A model generated the notes under the pieces. That model saw nothing but the letters and a program-made list of their open reading frames with translations. It did not search any database and was not told where the DNA came from. Shown piece by piece: positions 36,628 through 46,250 of a stretch of DNA of 62,417 bases (positions are counted from its first letter, which is position 1; every line of letters begins with the position of its first letter). The position numbers and the translations under genes were made by a program. The DNA is from an uncultured Alphaproteobacteria bacterium (GTDB lineage Bacteria; Pseudomonadota; Alphaproteobacteria; Micavibrionales; Micavibrionaceae): contig CALDTV010000002.1 in assembly GCA_937923625.1 (NCBI GenBank), positions 1-62,417 of the forward strand, in the 5' to 3' direction.

Positions 36628-37281
36628 CTAAAATTCAAAAGAGAAATTATCTAGAAAAATAGCAGAAAATAACAAAAATAATCCAATTAAAAGAAACCCG
36701 CCGCCAGCAACCATGTTCACGCGTTTTACAAAACTAGTTTCAGATAACGCTTCTTTTGCTTGATGCACCAAAAGGAGCAGAAGAATATCAATTGTTAAAC
36801 CGGTAACAATTATAAGTGAAACGCAAATAATAATATCATTAGTTGTTAAATCATTTAATGGCACAAGTGTTGGAATGAGGCTTAGAAAGAAAAATACAGG
36901 TAGGGGGTTTGATAGGTTTGTAAAAAGGCTTAAGAAATAATTATCAATAAATCTCTTTTTTTGCGCTTGGTCAACAGGCCCTTCCCATTGACCTTTTTTA
37001 ATGTTTTTAAATGTTTTCATAGCTAAATAGATAAAATAGATACCGCCGATAATCTTTAGATAAAAGCTGATATCTTTAAAAAATTCTGTAACGGCTGTTA
37101 AGCCTAAGACAGCTATAAGGAAAAAGAAAACGCAACCAGTAATGACACCAAGAACGACATAAAATCCTGCCCAAAAACCATCATTAAGGGCGCGCGTAAT
37201 TTTTAACGCCTGCCCAGGACCTGGCTTAATCCATAAAAGGATTAAAGCAGTCACAAAAACAAAGATGGTTTCACCTGTCAT
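36628..37281 (-). CDS. LysE family translocator (copy 1)
   Basis: An amino-acid/metabolite exporter of the LysE/RhtB type, 217 residues and about six membrane helices. The family signature near the N-terminus is KPGPGQALKITRALNDGFWAGFY, and the second half has NYFLSLFTNLSNPLPVFFFLSL. It is close to its neighbour at 37297 in length and motif content, so the pair is a tandem duplication that has since diverged. It is followed after 6 bases by the DMT exporter. Confidence 0.9.
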   Translation of the reverse strand: MTGETIFVFVTALILLWIKPGPGQALKITRALNDGFWAGFYVVLGVITGCVFFFLIAVLGLTAVTEFFKDISFYLKIIGGIYFIYLAMKTFKNIKKGQWEGPVDQAQKKRFIDNYFLSLFTNLSNPLPVFFFLSLIPTLVPLNDLTTNDIIICVSLIIVTGLTIDILLLLLVHQAKEALSETSFVKRVNMVAGGGFLLIGLFLLFSAIFLDNFSFEF

Positions 37282-37296
37282 ATTACACGCCCTTGA

Positions 37297-37953
37297 TTAT
37301 AAAATACTGAAGGAATTTTCATCCAAAAAAACGGCAGAAAATAGCAGGAATAACCCGATCAATAAAAAGCCAGAGCTGGCAATAAAGTTTATTTTTCTTA
37401 CAAATCCAGTTTCAGACAACGCTTCTTTGACCTGATGCACAAGAGTTAGCAGCAACAGATCTGCAAAAAGTGCCACACCCGCAATACACAGCAAACCGAT
37501 GGCGACATCTTGTCCCGTCATTTCTCCAACTGTCACAATACTCGGCATAAGCCCAATAAAAAAGAAAATTGTTAGGGGATTTGCCACTGTGACCAGTAAG
37601 CCGAGCGAATAATTTTCAATGAAGCTTTGTTTTTGTGTTTTATCAACGCGTCCTTGCCATTGTCCTTTATTGATATTTTTAAACCCTTTGTAACCTAAAT
37701 AAAGTAGGTATCCTCCCCCCAGAATTTTAAGATAAAAACTGGCATCGTTAAAGATTAAGGTTAGGGTGTTTGCGCCCAAGACAGCCACGAGAAAAAAAAC
37801 AAAACAAATTGTGATGTCCCCCAAAACAAAATAAAAACCCGCCCAAAATCCATCATTCAGCGTACGTGTAATTTTTAAAGCTTGCCCTGGCCCCGGTTTT
37901 ATCCAAACAAGGAGCAAGGCCATAATAAAAATAAAAATTGTCTCAAGTGTCAT
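37297..37953 (-). CDS. LysE family translocator (copy 2)
   Basis: A 218-residue LysE/RhtB-type exporter. It carries the same signature as its neighbour (KPGPGQALKITRTLNDGFWAGFY), plus YLLYLGYKGFKNINKGQWQGRV, ENYSLGLLVTVANPLTIFFFIGL and a shared C-terminal end (FLLIGLFLLFSAVFLDENSF). It begins a new transcription unit, since the gpsA terminator lies just upstream. The two copies may export different substrates or form a pair; RhtB proteins are usually thought to work alone. Confidence 0.9.
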   Translation of the reverse strand: MTLETIFIFIMALLLVWIKPGPGQALKITRTLNDGFWAGFYFVLGDITICFVFFLVAVLGANTLTLIFNDASFYLKILGGGYLLYLGYKGFKNINKGQWQGRVDKTQKQSFIENYSLGLLVTVANPLTIFFFIGLMPSIVTVGEMTGQDVAIGLLCIAGVALFADLLLLTLVHQVKEALSETGFVRKINFIASSGFLLIGLFLLFSAVFLDENSFSIL

Positions 37954-37972
37954 TTAAGTTTTTTATATAATT

Positions 37973-37995
37973 GAAAAAATTCCGCTAGGGCGGAA
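37973..37995 (-). terminator. rho-independent terminator of gpsA
   Basis: Read on the minus strand: TTCCGC-CCTA-GCGGAA followed by TTTTTT. A perfect 6-bp stem, 42 bases after the gpsA stop. Confidence 0.88.
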
Positions 37996-38036
37996 GGCTA
38001 TTTCATAGACTTACAAATGGTTGGTAATATTCTGCA

Positions 38037-39026
38037 TTATAAACTTTCTTTACGCAGAGGACGGTCAAGGACTTTTTCAATGATATCATCAATGGGCACG
38101 TCTTCGTGCAAAAACTCATAGACTGCGCGGGAAATTGGCATATCAACAGCGTTATTTTGCGCCATCACCCGAAGCGCTTTGGCGGTGTGAACGCCTTCGG
38201 TCACGGCGATACGATCGCCAAGAATCTCTTCTAACGTTTTGCCCTCACCAAGGGCAACGCCTAAGGAGAAATTACGCGATTGCATTGAAGAGGCAGTGAG
38301 CATTAAATCACCAAACCCACACATACCCATTAGGGTTTCTTTTTTGGCGCCCATGGCTTTTGCAAGGCGCGCCATTTCTGTTAAACCCCGTGTGACAAGC
38401 GCGCAACGTGCGCTCTCTCCCATGCCACGCCCAATAATCACGCCGCTAGCAATGGCGATAACATTCTTGACGGAACCGCCAATTTGCGCGCCAATAATAT
38501 CATCCGTTAAATAAGTACGAAGGGTGCGTGAGCCGATCATTTCAACGATATCTTCGCCCAATTTTTTATCTTCTATGGCCAATGTCACGGCACAAGGAAG
38601 TCCACGGGAAATTTCAGAAGCAAAGGTTGGTCCACATAGAAAACCAATTTTAGCATTTGGAATAATTTCTTCAGCAACTTCAGATAAAAGATGGCCTGTT
38701 TCTTTTTCAATCCCTTTGGAGCAAATAATAAATGGTTTTCCGGTTAGTTGGAATTCCATTTGTTGTAAGGTGCCACGTATATGTTGCGCAGGTGTAGAGA
38801 TTAAAAATAAATCACAAGCTGACATCTCGGCCAAATCATGCGTTGCTTTAATCATCTCATTAAGGCGGACACCTTTAAGATACATTTTATTTTCGTGGTG
38901 TTTATTGATGGCATCAACGACTTCGTTCTCACGCGCCCACATCAAAACATCGCGCCCAGAATTTGCCAGGGATTGTGCAAGAGCTGTACCCCATGCGCCT
39001 GCGCCAATGACTCCAATTTTATGCAT
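38037..39026 (-). CDS. gpsA: NAD(P)-dependent glycerol-3-phosphate dehydrogenase
   Basis: Makes sn-glycerol-3-phosphate from DHAP for phospholipid synthesis, 329 residues. Rossmann motif GVIGAGAWGTALA (5-17), STPAQHIR, CSKGIEKETGHLLSEV, CGPTFASEI and the catalytic-Lys region GGSVKNVIAIASG are present. The C-terminal helical domain is intact (RNFSLGVALGEGKTLEEIL, VTEGVHTAKAL). It lies 77 bases after tsaD, a frequent pair in alphaproteobacteria, and is closed by its own terminator. Confidence 0.96.
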   Translation of the reverse strand: MHKIGVIGAGAWGTALAQSLANSGRDVLMWARENEVVDAINKHHENKMYLKGVRLNEMIKATHDLAEMSACDLFLISTPAQHIRGTLQQMEFQLTGKPFIICSKGIEKETGHLLSEVAEEIIPNAKIGFLCGPTFASEISRGLPCAVTLAIEDKKLGEDIVEMIGSRTLRTYLTDDIIGAQIGGSVKNVIAIASGVIIGRGMGESARCALVTRGLTEMARLAKAMGAKKETLMGMCGFGDLMLTASSMQSRNFSLGVALGEGKTLEEILGDRIAVTEGVHTAKALRVMAQNNAVDMPISRAVYEFLHEDVPIDDIIEKVLDRPLRKESL

Positions 39027-39103
39027 ATTTACACCTTTTACTTCATATTTATTTATTTTGTTCTAAAAAATTGATACTCAATTTGTTCTCAGGCTTTAAC
39101 AGT

Positions 39104-40198
39104 TTAAGCCTTAACGCCGCCGCCAGGGCGCTTTTCAGCCGTGGGATCAAGCGGCCATCTGGGGCGCGCAGCGACAGCGAATGTATCAATGTCGCCTTTT
39201 AGCAATTTTTCGATCCCAACCCAAGCGATCATCGCCCCGTTATCCGAGCAGAGCGCCAGCGGCGGTGCTATAAAATCCATCTTCGCTTGCGCCGTCAAGT
39301 CTTGCAATTTTGCCCGAAGATGCTTATTCGCCGCGACGCCGCCGCACACCACAAATGCGGGTGGTTTATTGCCTTGCGGATAAGTCTGGAAAAACTGCTC
39401 AATGGCGTTATGGCAACGGTCAATGACGATATTACCGACCGTGATTTGAAAGCTATAGGCCAGTGCGGCAATATCTTCGCGGTTGAGGTCACCAGCGGGT
39501 AGTTTCTCAACATGGTTGCGTATAGAGGTTTTCAATCCAGAAAAAGAAAAATCACAACCTTGACGGCCTTTCAGCGGCGAGGGCAGAGGGAATTTTTCTA
39601 GCGCGGTTTTTTGGGCTTGCGGGGAAGCGCAAAAAGCCGCCATTTTTTCTAAATTAGGGCCGCCCGGATATTCAAGCCCCATTAATTTTGCTGATTTATC
39701 AAAACATTCACCTAAGGCATCATCAATAGTTGTGCCCCAACGCTTATAAACACCAACATCTTCGGCAACCAAAATTTGGGTATGACCGCCTGATACCAAC
39801 AACACCAAAAATGGAAAAGCGGTTTGATTGGTTAAACGCGCCGTAAGTGCGTGGGCTTCGAGGTGATTTACGGCCAAAAACGGTAAGTCATGCGTGGCAG
39901 CAATGGCTTTTCCAGCCATCATGCCAATCATCACGCCACCAATTAAACCTGGGCCAGTCGTGGCGGCAACACCGTCTAAATTTGTGAAATCTATTTTTGC
40001 GTCCTGCATCGCGGCCTTAATTAATGTATCAATATGATCCAAATGCGCCCGCGCAGCAATTTCGGGGACAACGCCGCCGAAGGCTTTATGCTCTTCTAGT
40101 TGGCTCAGCACTAAATTAGAAAGAATCTGTCCGTCTTCGCGCACAACGGCTATGGCTGTCTCATCACAGGAGGTTTCTATCCCTAAAACTATTTTCAT
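39104..40198 (-). CDS. tsaD: tRNA N6-adenosine threonylcarbamoyltransferase
   Basis: Transfers the threonylcarbamoyl group to A37 of ANN-decoding tRNAs, 364 residues. The ASKHA fold motifs are present: GIETSCDETAIAVV at the start, ATTGPGLIGGVMIGM, the iron-binding NHLEAHAL (two His), VLLVSGGHTQILV, GGPNLEKMA and PPLALCSDNGAMIAWVG near the end (metal Asp). Length is slightly longer than in E. coli because of a C-terminal Lys/Gly tail. It is divergent from hemC, 148 bases away. Confidence 0.97.
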   Translation of the reverse strand: MKIVLGIETSCDETAIAVVREDGQILSNLVLSQLEEHKAFGGVVPEIAARAHLDHIDTLIKAAMQDAKIDFTNLDGVAATTGPGLIGGVMIGMMAGKAIAATHDLPFLAVNHLEAHALTARLTNQTAFPFLVLLVSGGHTQILVAEDVGVYKRWGTTIDDALGECFDKSAKLMGLEYPGGPNLEKMAAFCASPQAQKTALEKFPLPSPLKGRQGCDFSFSGLKTSIRNHVEKLPAGDLNREDIAALAYSFQITVGNIVIDRCHNAIEQFFQTYPQGNKPPAFVVCGGVAANKHLRAKLQDLTAQAKMDFIAPPLALCSDNGAMIAWVGIEKLLKGDIDTFAVAARPRWPLDPTAEKRPGGGVKA

Positions 40199-40346
40199 TT
40201 TTGTCTCTATTATCTTTCGTTTTCGTCATAGCGCGCAAAGCAAAGCGACTTGTATCAATAGAAATTAGGATAAACCTGCATTATAGTGATAATTGACGAT
40301 AAAACAGATATTTCATCTTTTCATGACGCTGTAAAGCGCTTACAAA

Positions 40347-41306
40347 ATGCGTATGTCTGCAAATAAAACACAAGCGAAAACATTACGAATAGGCACGCGG
40401 GGCTCCCCCTTGGCATTGGTGCAGGCCAATATGTTGAAAGATATGTTGACCGCGGCACATGCAGGACTGTCCGTTGAGATTGTGCCTATCAAAAGTGGGG
40501 CGGACTGGAAAAAACAAGATGGTGAAAAATCTTTATCTGCTTTGGATGGCGGTAAGGGGCAATTTGCCAAGGAAATTGAACAAGCTCATTTAAAGGGCCT
40601 AATTGATTGTGGGGTGCATTCTTTAAAAGATATGCCTTGCATCTTGCCAGAAGGCTTGCAAATCATACATTTCATGCCACGCGCAAACCCATGTGATGCG
40701 CTGATTAGCGCGAAATATAAAAGTTTGGATGATTTACCCGCGGACGCGGTGATAGGCACCTGTAGCCCACGTAGACAGGCTTTGGTATTGCAGCATAACC
40801 CCGCCTTGAACGTTGTGCCATTTCGGGGGAATGTTCAAACACGCATGAATAAAGTTCGTGACGGGCAGGTTGATGCTACCTTTTTAGCGATGGCAGGTTT
40901 ACAGCGTTTAGCGATAGAAGATGAGATGATCCATGCGTTGAGTGCGGATGAATTTCTTCCCGCCTGTGGTCAAGGCGTGATTTGTATTGAAACAAAAATC
41001 AATGATGATTGGGTGAATGATTTAATGGCGCCCATTATGTGCCCCAAAACAGCGATTGAAGCCGTTTCCGAACGCCAAGTCCTTGAGGTTTTAGACGGCT
41101 CATGTCAAACACCCATCGCCGCTTATGCTGTTTTAAATCAGGGCCAATTGACCCTAAAGGCGCTTGTAGCGTCATTAGATGGTCAGCAAATTTTTGAGGA
41201 AGCACGCATCATGGCTTGTGCGTCTCTGTCAGAAGCGGCACTTATTGGCAGGCAAGTGGGGGAAGCTTTAAAATCCCGCGTTCCAACAGGAATTTTAACC
41301 GCATGA
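40347..41306 (+). CDS. hemC: porphobilinogen deaminase (hydroxymethylbilane synthase)
   Basis: Links four porphobilinogens into hydroxymethylbilane in heme synthesis, 319 residues. Motifs: RIGTRGSPLALVQANM, HSLKDMP, GTCSPRRQALVLQ, PFRGNVQTRMNKVRDGQVDATFLAMAG-type sequence, LPACGQGVICIE and LDGSCQTPIAAYA, whose Cys holds the dipyrromethane cofactor. The start may be either of two close ATGs (40347 or 40353). The stop overlaps the hemD start. Confidence 0.97.
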   Translation: MRMSANKTQAKTLRIGTRGSPLALVQANMLKDMLTAAHAGLSVEIVPIKSGADWKKQDGEKSLSALDGGKGQFAKEIEQAHLKGLIDCGVHSLKDMPCILPEGLQIIHFMPRANPCDALISAKYKSLDDLPADAVIGTCSPRRQALVLQHNPALNVVPFRGNVQTRMNKVRDGQVDATFLAMAGLQRLAIEDEMIHALSADEFLPACGQGVICIETKINDDWVNDLMAPIMCPKTAIEAVSERQVLEVLDGSCQTPIAAYAVLNQGQLTLKALVASLDGQQIFEEARIMACASLSEAALIGRQVGEALKSRVPTGILTA

Positions 41307-41998
41307 AGGGGCATATCCTTGTGACCCGACCCGAAGCGGATGCGATTGAGGTTACCCAAGCCTTACGCGCGAAAAACTATGAAGTCACTGCAACAGCATT
41401 TCTAAAAATAAATCTCTTACGTCAATCTTTGGGCGATTTATCGGCTTATGGCGGTCTGATCTTTACAAGCGCCAATGCTGTACGTGCCTTTTGTCACAAT
41501 AGCGCCGTGCGTGATTTGCGCGTTTGGTCGGTGGGGGAGCATACATCAAAGGCCGCGCGTAAGGCTGGCTTCAACGACATACGCACAGCAGACGGCAACG
41601 TTGCGTATTTAACAGAAATGCTTGGTCAGCATGAATTTGATAAGCCTTATTTATACATACGCGGTCGTCATATATCAAAACCTATACGCAACGTACAATT
41701 AAAGGAGATCGTGTTGTATGAAGGCGAAAAACTAACAGAAATACCGCTGGAGACTAAAAATATTATCTGTGCGGGCGGTTTTACACATATTATGTTTTTC
41801 TCTAAACGTACAGCCGAAAGCTTTGCCGAGGCTGTGGAAGCCAGTGAGTACGCGCCTTTGTTAAAAGAGGGGCTGAAAACGACTATGGCCTTGTGTTTGG
41901 GGGACTCTATGGTAGAGTGTCTTTCCGTATTGCCATGGCAAGACATTAAGGTCGCTAAGAACGCGAATAGGGACAGTCTTTTTGCCATTTTGAATTAA
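41303..41998 (+). CDS. hemD: uroporphyrinogen-III synthase
   Basis: Closes hydroxymethylbilane to uroporphyrinogen III, 231 residues. The start at 41303 overlaps the hemC stop as ATGA; the product begins MKGHILVTRPEADAIEVTQ, as in the family. Recognisable parts are GGLIFTSANAVRAF, WSVGEHTSKAARKAGF, PYLYIRGRHISK and IMFFSKRTAESFAEAV. The family is poorly conserved, so synteny with hemC and the mitofilin-like gene adds much to the call. Confidence 0.92.
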   Translation: MKGHILVTRPEADAIEVTQALRAKNYEVTATAFLKINLLRQSLGDLSAYGGLIFTSANAVRAFCHNSAVRDLRVWSVGEHTSKAARKAGFNDIRTADGNVAYLTEMLGQHEFDKPYLYIRGRHISKPIRNVQLKEIVLYEGEKLTEIPLETKNIICAGGFTHIMFFSKRTAESFAEAVEASEYAPLLKEGLKTTMALCLGDSMVECLSVLPWQDIKVAKNANRDSLFAILN

Positions 41999-42013
41999 AA
42001 CACAGGAGATATT

Positions 42014-43915
42014 ATGGCCGAGAAGTCAAAAAAAAGTACAAAAACGCCTCTTAATAACGCCTCAGAAATTATTGAGCGTTTCGGGGGCATAAGACCCATG
42101 GCAGCAAAAATCAACACGCCCGTGACAACCGTACAGGGCTGGAAAAAACGCAATGTCATTCCAGGGGCGCGTCGCGACCTTATCGCGCAGGCAGCAACAG
42201 AGCATAATATTGATATCTCAGATTTGGCTGATAGCTCGGCTAACAGCGATGTTGTCGCAAGTGTTAATATCAGCGCCGCGGCTTCTAAGAAGACACAACA
42301 AAAAATTTCTAACGCAGATAAAAAGGCAGAAGAGACGAGCATTAAAGACAGTGCCAATAAGCCTAAAAAGACGTCAGATAAGCTCTCGAACAGCACCACA
42401 AAAATTTCTCCGACGTCATCAGAAAACTCTTCTGGTGCCGAGAGCGCAAGCGGCACGCAACATGATAGATTAATGGCGGCGATGGAAGCCAAGAGTCGTA
42501 AAGCAATGGTTGGGAGCGCATGGATCACAACAGGCTTAATTTTATTAGCTAGCGCTGTGGCGGCCTTTTTGTTATGGCCTTCTGCGCAGGAAAAAGAACA
42601 GATCATTCAACAGCAATCGCAAAAATTGGTGGAATTAGAAACTGAATTGGGGAAAGCAACCAATGTTTCTGAGGCGGCCACAGGCGGCATATTGGGGGCG
42701 ATGATGCCCGATAATATCCAAGAAAAAATGGATCGCTTACAAAACCAAGCACGTAATATTCAAAACACGGTGGATCAGCTCTCTGATCGTGCGGAAGAGA
42801 TTTCAAGCGAATTTTCAACTGCTGTATTGGGGCCAGACGCAGGCCCTTTATCACAACGCTTGGAAATGTTGGAAGAGCAAATTAGCGCCCTGAGTGGTAA
42901 CGAAGCCTTTAGTGAATTGGTGGGGCGCATTAAAAATTTGGAAGACTCTATCCCAGGTCAAGCACAGCTTGATAAAACCATGACGGAGTTACAAAACTTA
43001 GTGCAAAAAAGCCCTTCTGAAAAAGCGTTAAATGATGATCTTGCCGAAGCGCAAGGCGAAGAGCGCAGTGCGCTGGGTCAAACGCTGGAGGGTGTTTCGG
43101 GCGATGATTTAAAAGCAGCCGCGATGTTGGTGGCATTTTCACAATTGCGCAATACGCTTAATCGTGAAGAACCTTTCAATGAAGATTTGGAGCTTTTGCA
43201 AGGCTTGATTGGTACAGATAATTTGGCGCTGCAAGGGGCACTAGAAAAATTAGCGCCACACGCGAATGGCGGCGTTTTAACAGCCAGCGGTTTGTCGGGT
43301 GAACTTCGCGGTTTAACAGGGGATATTGTTGCATCATCGTTAAAGGGTGAAGATGTATCGTTGAAAGAAAAAGCTCTGGCGCGTTTAAATGATGTGATGC
43401 AGGTTGAAAAAAACGGCCAATCAATCATGGCGGCGAATGACACGCAAAAAACCGTTGAAACGGCGCAAAAAATGCTTGATGAAGGAAACATCCAAGAAGC
43501 GATCAATAGCCTTAGAAGCTTAGACGGCGAAGCGGCAAAACAAGTACAGCCTTTTATTAATCAAGCCGAGGTGTCGTTGTTAGCGGAAAAAGTTCAAACC
43601 ATGATGAGCGATACGATTTTATCAAAAGTCACGGGCGGCATTCCATCGATTGATGCTTTAACGGGAAAAATTTTAGGGACGGCTGAAGGTGCATCGGCAG
43701 AGGGGGCGGCAGATAACAATTCTATTGCCAATCCGACTGATCCAGCTTTTAATTTGCCTTTGACCTCAAAAATTGATCTGGACGCAGTAAAGAAGAATTT
43801 GGAACAAGCTGTGCCTTTCATTGATAACAATAATAAAGTCATTAAAGACGAAGCGTCAGGCCTTTCGATCTTGCCAAAACAGCAAGGATTTAAAGGCTTT
43901 TCTGCGGGGGAGTAG
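42014..43915 (+). CDS. mitofilin (Mic60/COG4223)-like membrane protein with N-terminal helix-turn-helix
   Basis: A 633-residue protein in the place where alphaproteobacteria keep their Mic60 homologue, between hemD and hemY. Residues 14-70 look like a helix-turn-helix of the YdaS/Cro type (IIERFGGIRPMAAKINTPVTTVQGWKKRNVIP). A charged, Ser/Lys-rich linker follows. One membrane helix (169-188) is followed by a long coiled coil (about 190-345) and a helical mitofilin-like C-terminal region (VSGDDLKAAAMLVAFSQLRNTL...). The C-terminus would be periplasmic. Bacterial Mic60 shapes intracytoplasmic membranes and contacts the outer membrane. The cytoplasmic DNA-binding-like head is the unusual part. 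Confidence 0.82.
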   Translation: MAEKSKKSTKTPLNNASEIIERFGGIRPMAAKINTPVTTVQGWKKRNVIPGARRDLIAQAATEHNIDISDLADSSANSDVVASVNISAAASKKTQQKISNADKKAEETSIKDSANKPKKTSDKLSNSTTKISPTSSENSSGAESASGTQHDRLMAAMEAKSRKAMVGSAWITTGLILLASAVAAFLLWPSAQEKEQIIQQQSQKLVELETELGKATNVSEAATGGILGAMMPDNIQEKMDRLQNQARNIQNTVDQLSDRAEEISSEFSTAVLGPDAGPLSQRLEMLEEQISALSGNEAFSELVGRIKNLEDSIPGQAQLDKTMTELQNLVQKSPSEKALNDDLAEAQGEERSALGQTLEGVSGDDLKAAAMLVAFSQLRNTLNREEPFNEDLELLQGLIGTDNLALQGALEKLAPHANGGVLTASGLSGELRGLTGDIVASSLKGEDVSLKEKALARLNDVMQVEKNGQSIMAANDTQKTVETAQKMLDEGNIQEAINSLRSLDGEAAKQVQPFINQAEVSLLAEKVQTMMSDTILSKVTGGIPSIDALTGKILGTAEGASAEGAADNNSIANPTDPAFNLPLTSKIDLDAVKKNLEQAVPFIDNNNKVIKDEASGLSILPKQQGFKGFSAGE

Positions 43916-44002
43916 GCCGTATTTAAGCGATTAAATCGGCGCCGTACGTTTGAGAAATATAAGTAGAAATAATGGGGCTGTTGCGCCCATAAGGAGAATA
44001 TT

Positions 44003-45367
44003 TTGATTAAAACCCTGTGGTTCCTCTTAAAAATTATCGTGATTGCGGCGGTGGCTGTTTGGCTCGCAACGCGCGAAGGCATCGTCTCCATGAGCTTTTC
44101 TGTTTATGATTTAAAAATGCGGGCAGGATTTTTTTGGTTGGCACTTTTTGTGGGGGCGTTTGTTTTTTATTACACGTTTCGGCTTATCGGGCGGATTTTT
44201 TCTGCGCCAAAGGCTTTGGCGAATTATGTTGAAAAAGATAAAAATAAAAAAGGCTATCGGGCGATTACACGCGGGCTTGTTGCTGTGGCTGTAGGGGACA
44301 CAAAACAAGCGACAAAATTTTCAAAACAAGCGAGTAATTATTTAGAAGAAGGCAGCGCTTTGCCGCTTTTATTAGCGGCGCAAGCTGCACGATTGCGTGG
44401 TGAAGAAGGTCAAGCGCAACAAAAATTTGAAGCATTAATGCATGATAAAGATGCGGCATTTTTGGGAGTGCGGGGCCTTTTAAAATCTTCGATTGAAGAA
44501 GGTGATATGAAACAAGCGCTGGAACATGCAAGGCGCGCGCAAGCGTTACATCCACATCAAGATTGGATTATTCGCAATGTTTATGATCTTGAAATTCGCA
44601 ATGGCCTTTGGAGTGATGCGATTGAAACGGGTAAGAATGCTTTACGTCGTGGCGCGATAGCAGAAGAAAAAATTATTAGTGATCGTGCCGCGATCTATTT
44701 AATGCGGCATGATTATAATAAAGACGCCGGCAATGATGAGGCCGCGTTCAAGGATTTAAAGCAGGCGCATAAAATAAACCCAAATTTTATCCCAACAGTG
44801 ACACGCTTGGCAGATCATTATTTTGAGCAAGGTAAAAGGCGCAAAGCGATTAAAATTATCGAACAAGCTTGGCCGCATAATCCGCACCCTGATTTAGCTG
44901 ATTTATGGAGAAAATTATGCCCGCATACGGATAACCAAGATAAACGTTTGAAATGGTATGAAGATCTTGTCGCGTTGAAAAAAGACAGCGTTGAAGGGCA
45001 CATGGCCGCAGCGCACGCCGCAATGGATATGAATTTGTGGGGCGAGGCTAAAAGCTATTTGAACGTGGCGGAAAAAATTTACCCTTCTGCCCGCGTGTAC
45101 CGTACCCGCGCGATTGTTGAGCAAAATAGCACCCATAACGAAGATGCAATTCATGAGTTAATGGAAAAAGCGGCGAATGCCATGCTCGATAAAAAATGGG
45201 TGTGTTGCCAAAGTGGTTTGACTTATGATAGCTGGTCTGCAATTGCGATGCCGCATGAAAGCTTTAATACAATTATTTGGGACTACCCAGGGATGAAAAT
45301 TCTTCGCCAGAATGACACGGCGTTGAAAGATCACAAGACAACTTTAATGATTGACCCTGCGGCATAG
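44003..45367 (+). CDS. hemY: HemY-like membrane protein with TPR repeats
   Basis: A 454-residue inner-membrane protein of the HemY_N family. The start is TTG at 44003, decided by AAGGAG (43991-43996) six bases before it. Two membrane helices open the protein (LWFLLKIIVIAAVAVWLAT and GFFWLALFVGAFVFYYTF), followed by helical repeats of TPR type (ARRAQALHPHQDWIIRNVYDLE, AHKINPNFIPTVTRLADHYFEQGKRRKA). WVCCQSG-LTYDSWSAI near the end is typical of the alphaproteobacterial form. The name is historical; it is not the Gram-positive protoporphyrinogen oxidase. It ends the heme/mitofilin unit. Confidence 0.9.
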   Translation: MIKTLWFLLKIIVIAAVAVWLATREGIVSMSFSVYDLKMRAGFFWLALFVGAFVFYYTFRLIGRIFSAPKALANYVEKDKNKKGYRAITRGLVAVAVGDTKQATKFSKQASNYLEEGSALPLLLAAQAARLRGEEGQAQQKFEALMHDKDAAFLGVRGLLKSSIEEGDMKQALEHARRAQALHPHQDWIIRNVYDLEIRNGLWSDAIETGKNALRRGAIAEEKIISDRAAIYLMRHDYNKDAGNDEAAFKDLKQAHKINPNFIPTVTRLADHYFEQGKRRKAIKIIEQAWPHNPHPDLADLWRKLCPHTDNQDKRLKWYEDLVALKKDSVEGHMAAAHAAMDMNLWGEAKSYLNVAEKIYPSARVYRTRAIVEQNSTHNEDAIHELMEKAANAMLDKKWVCCQSGLTYDSWSAIAMPHESFNTIIWDYPGMKILRQNDTALKDHKTTLMIDPAA

Positions 45368-45470
45368 ATTTCGTGATAGGGGGCGTAAAACTTTCCTTAT
45401 TTAACTTGATTGTAGAACGATAGCAGGTTTTTTGTTGATAAGCTGAGATTACTCTTTTCCAATAAATTTA

Positions 45471-46205
45471 TTATTCATTGAGTTTTAAAATTTTTTCTAA
45501 TTTAGGCGCAATACTTTGGTTGTATTTGATCGTATCATTGAGCTCTGAATCATCAAATTTATTATGTTGCCTTTGCGCTTCTTCATGCATTTTACGGCTA
45601 ACTCTGGCGGTAATTCTTTTTACTCTATTTTGAAGTTTTTGCTGTTCTCGCTGCATGTCATCAACAGGAAACAAGCCAGTTTTAAATTGGTTCTGTAACT
45701 CATGTTTTAATTGATCTTCTAAAATTTTTTTGTACTTTTTAAGCGTTCTTTGTGTGATTTTAACATGTTCTTTTTCATGTTCTAAAATTTTGTCAAATAT
45801 GGGCGTGCCTTTTTTAAATTTTGAGCTGATATAAATCGTTGGCGCATAATTCATTGTTATTTTAACTTTTTGAATTTGCAAGCAAGCAAGTTTGCCGTCA
45901 TTTTTATCATCATTATATTTTTCAAAATAAAATTCTATTTGATGGTTTAAAAACTGTTTTCCAACGGTTAATCCCCTTGTTTCAGTGTTGAAATGCCCTT
46001 CACCATAGGCAGAATAAGCGTCTTTGCCGATATGGTTAAGCTCTGCTGTTTTCTTTGAGAAATCATAACGCACAGCATTTTGCGCTGGGACGACATGAAT
46101 AGATAATGGCTTTTTTGAATCACACTCGATCTGGTCCGTTAAAGGATTTACCTCTAAGGCCGCAAAATGTAAAAGGCCAACGGATAAAAGCTCTAAACCA
46201 AACAT
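45471..46205 (-). CDS. HExxH-containing protein, DUF922-like
   Basis: A 244-residue protein with a hydrophobic N-terminus that may be a short signal (LELLSVGLLHFAALEV). A beta-rich region with one late Cys (KLACLQIQKVKITMNYAPTIYIS) precedes ILEHEKEHVKIT, whose HEKEH fits the HExxH zinc-peptidase motif. The arrangement resembles DUF922. The C-terminal third is a charged coiled coil. AGGA precedes the ATG by about seven bases. It follows the rhomboid gene by 45 bases on the same strand and may be co-transcribed. Peptidase activity is inferred from the motif only. Confidence 0.6.
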   Translation of the reverse strand: MFGLELLSVGLLHFAALEVNPLTDQIECDSKKPLSIHVVPAQNAVRYDFSKKTAELNHIGKDAYSAYGEGHFNTETRGLTVGKQFLNHQIEFYFEKYNDDKNDGKLACLQIQKVKITMNYAPTIYISSKFKKGTPIFDKILEHEKEHVKITQRTLKKYKKILEDQLKHELQNQFKTGLFPVDDMQREQQKLQNRVKRITARVSRKMHEEAQRQHNKFDDSELNDTIKYNQSIAPKLEKILKLNE

Positions 46206-46250
46206 AAAATTTCCTAAGGCAATATAAAATTCCGCAATGCTATAATGTGA

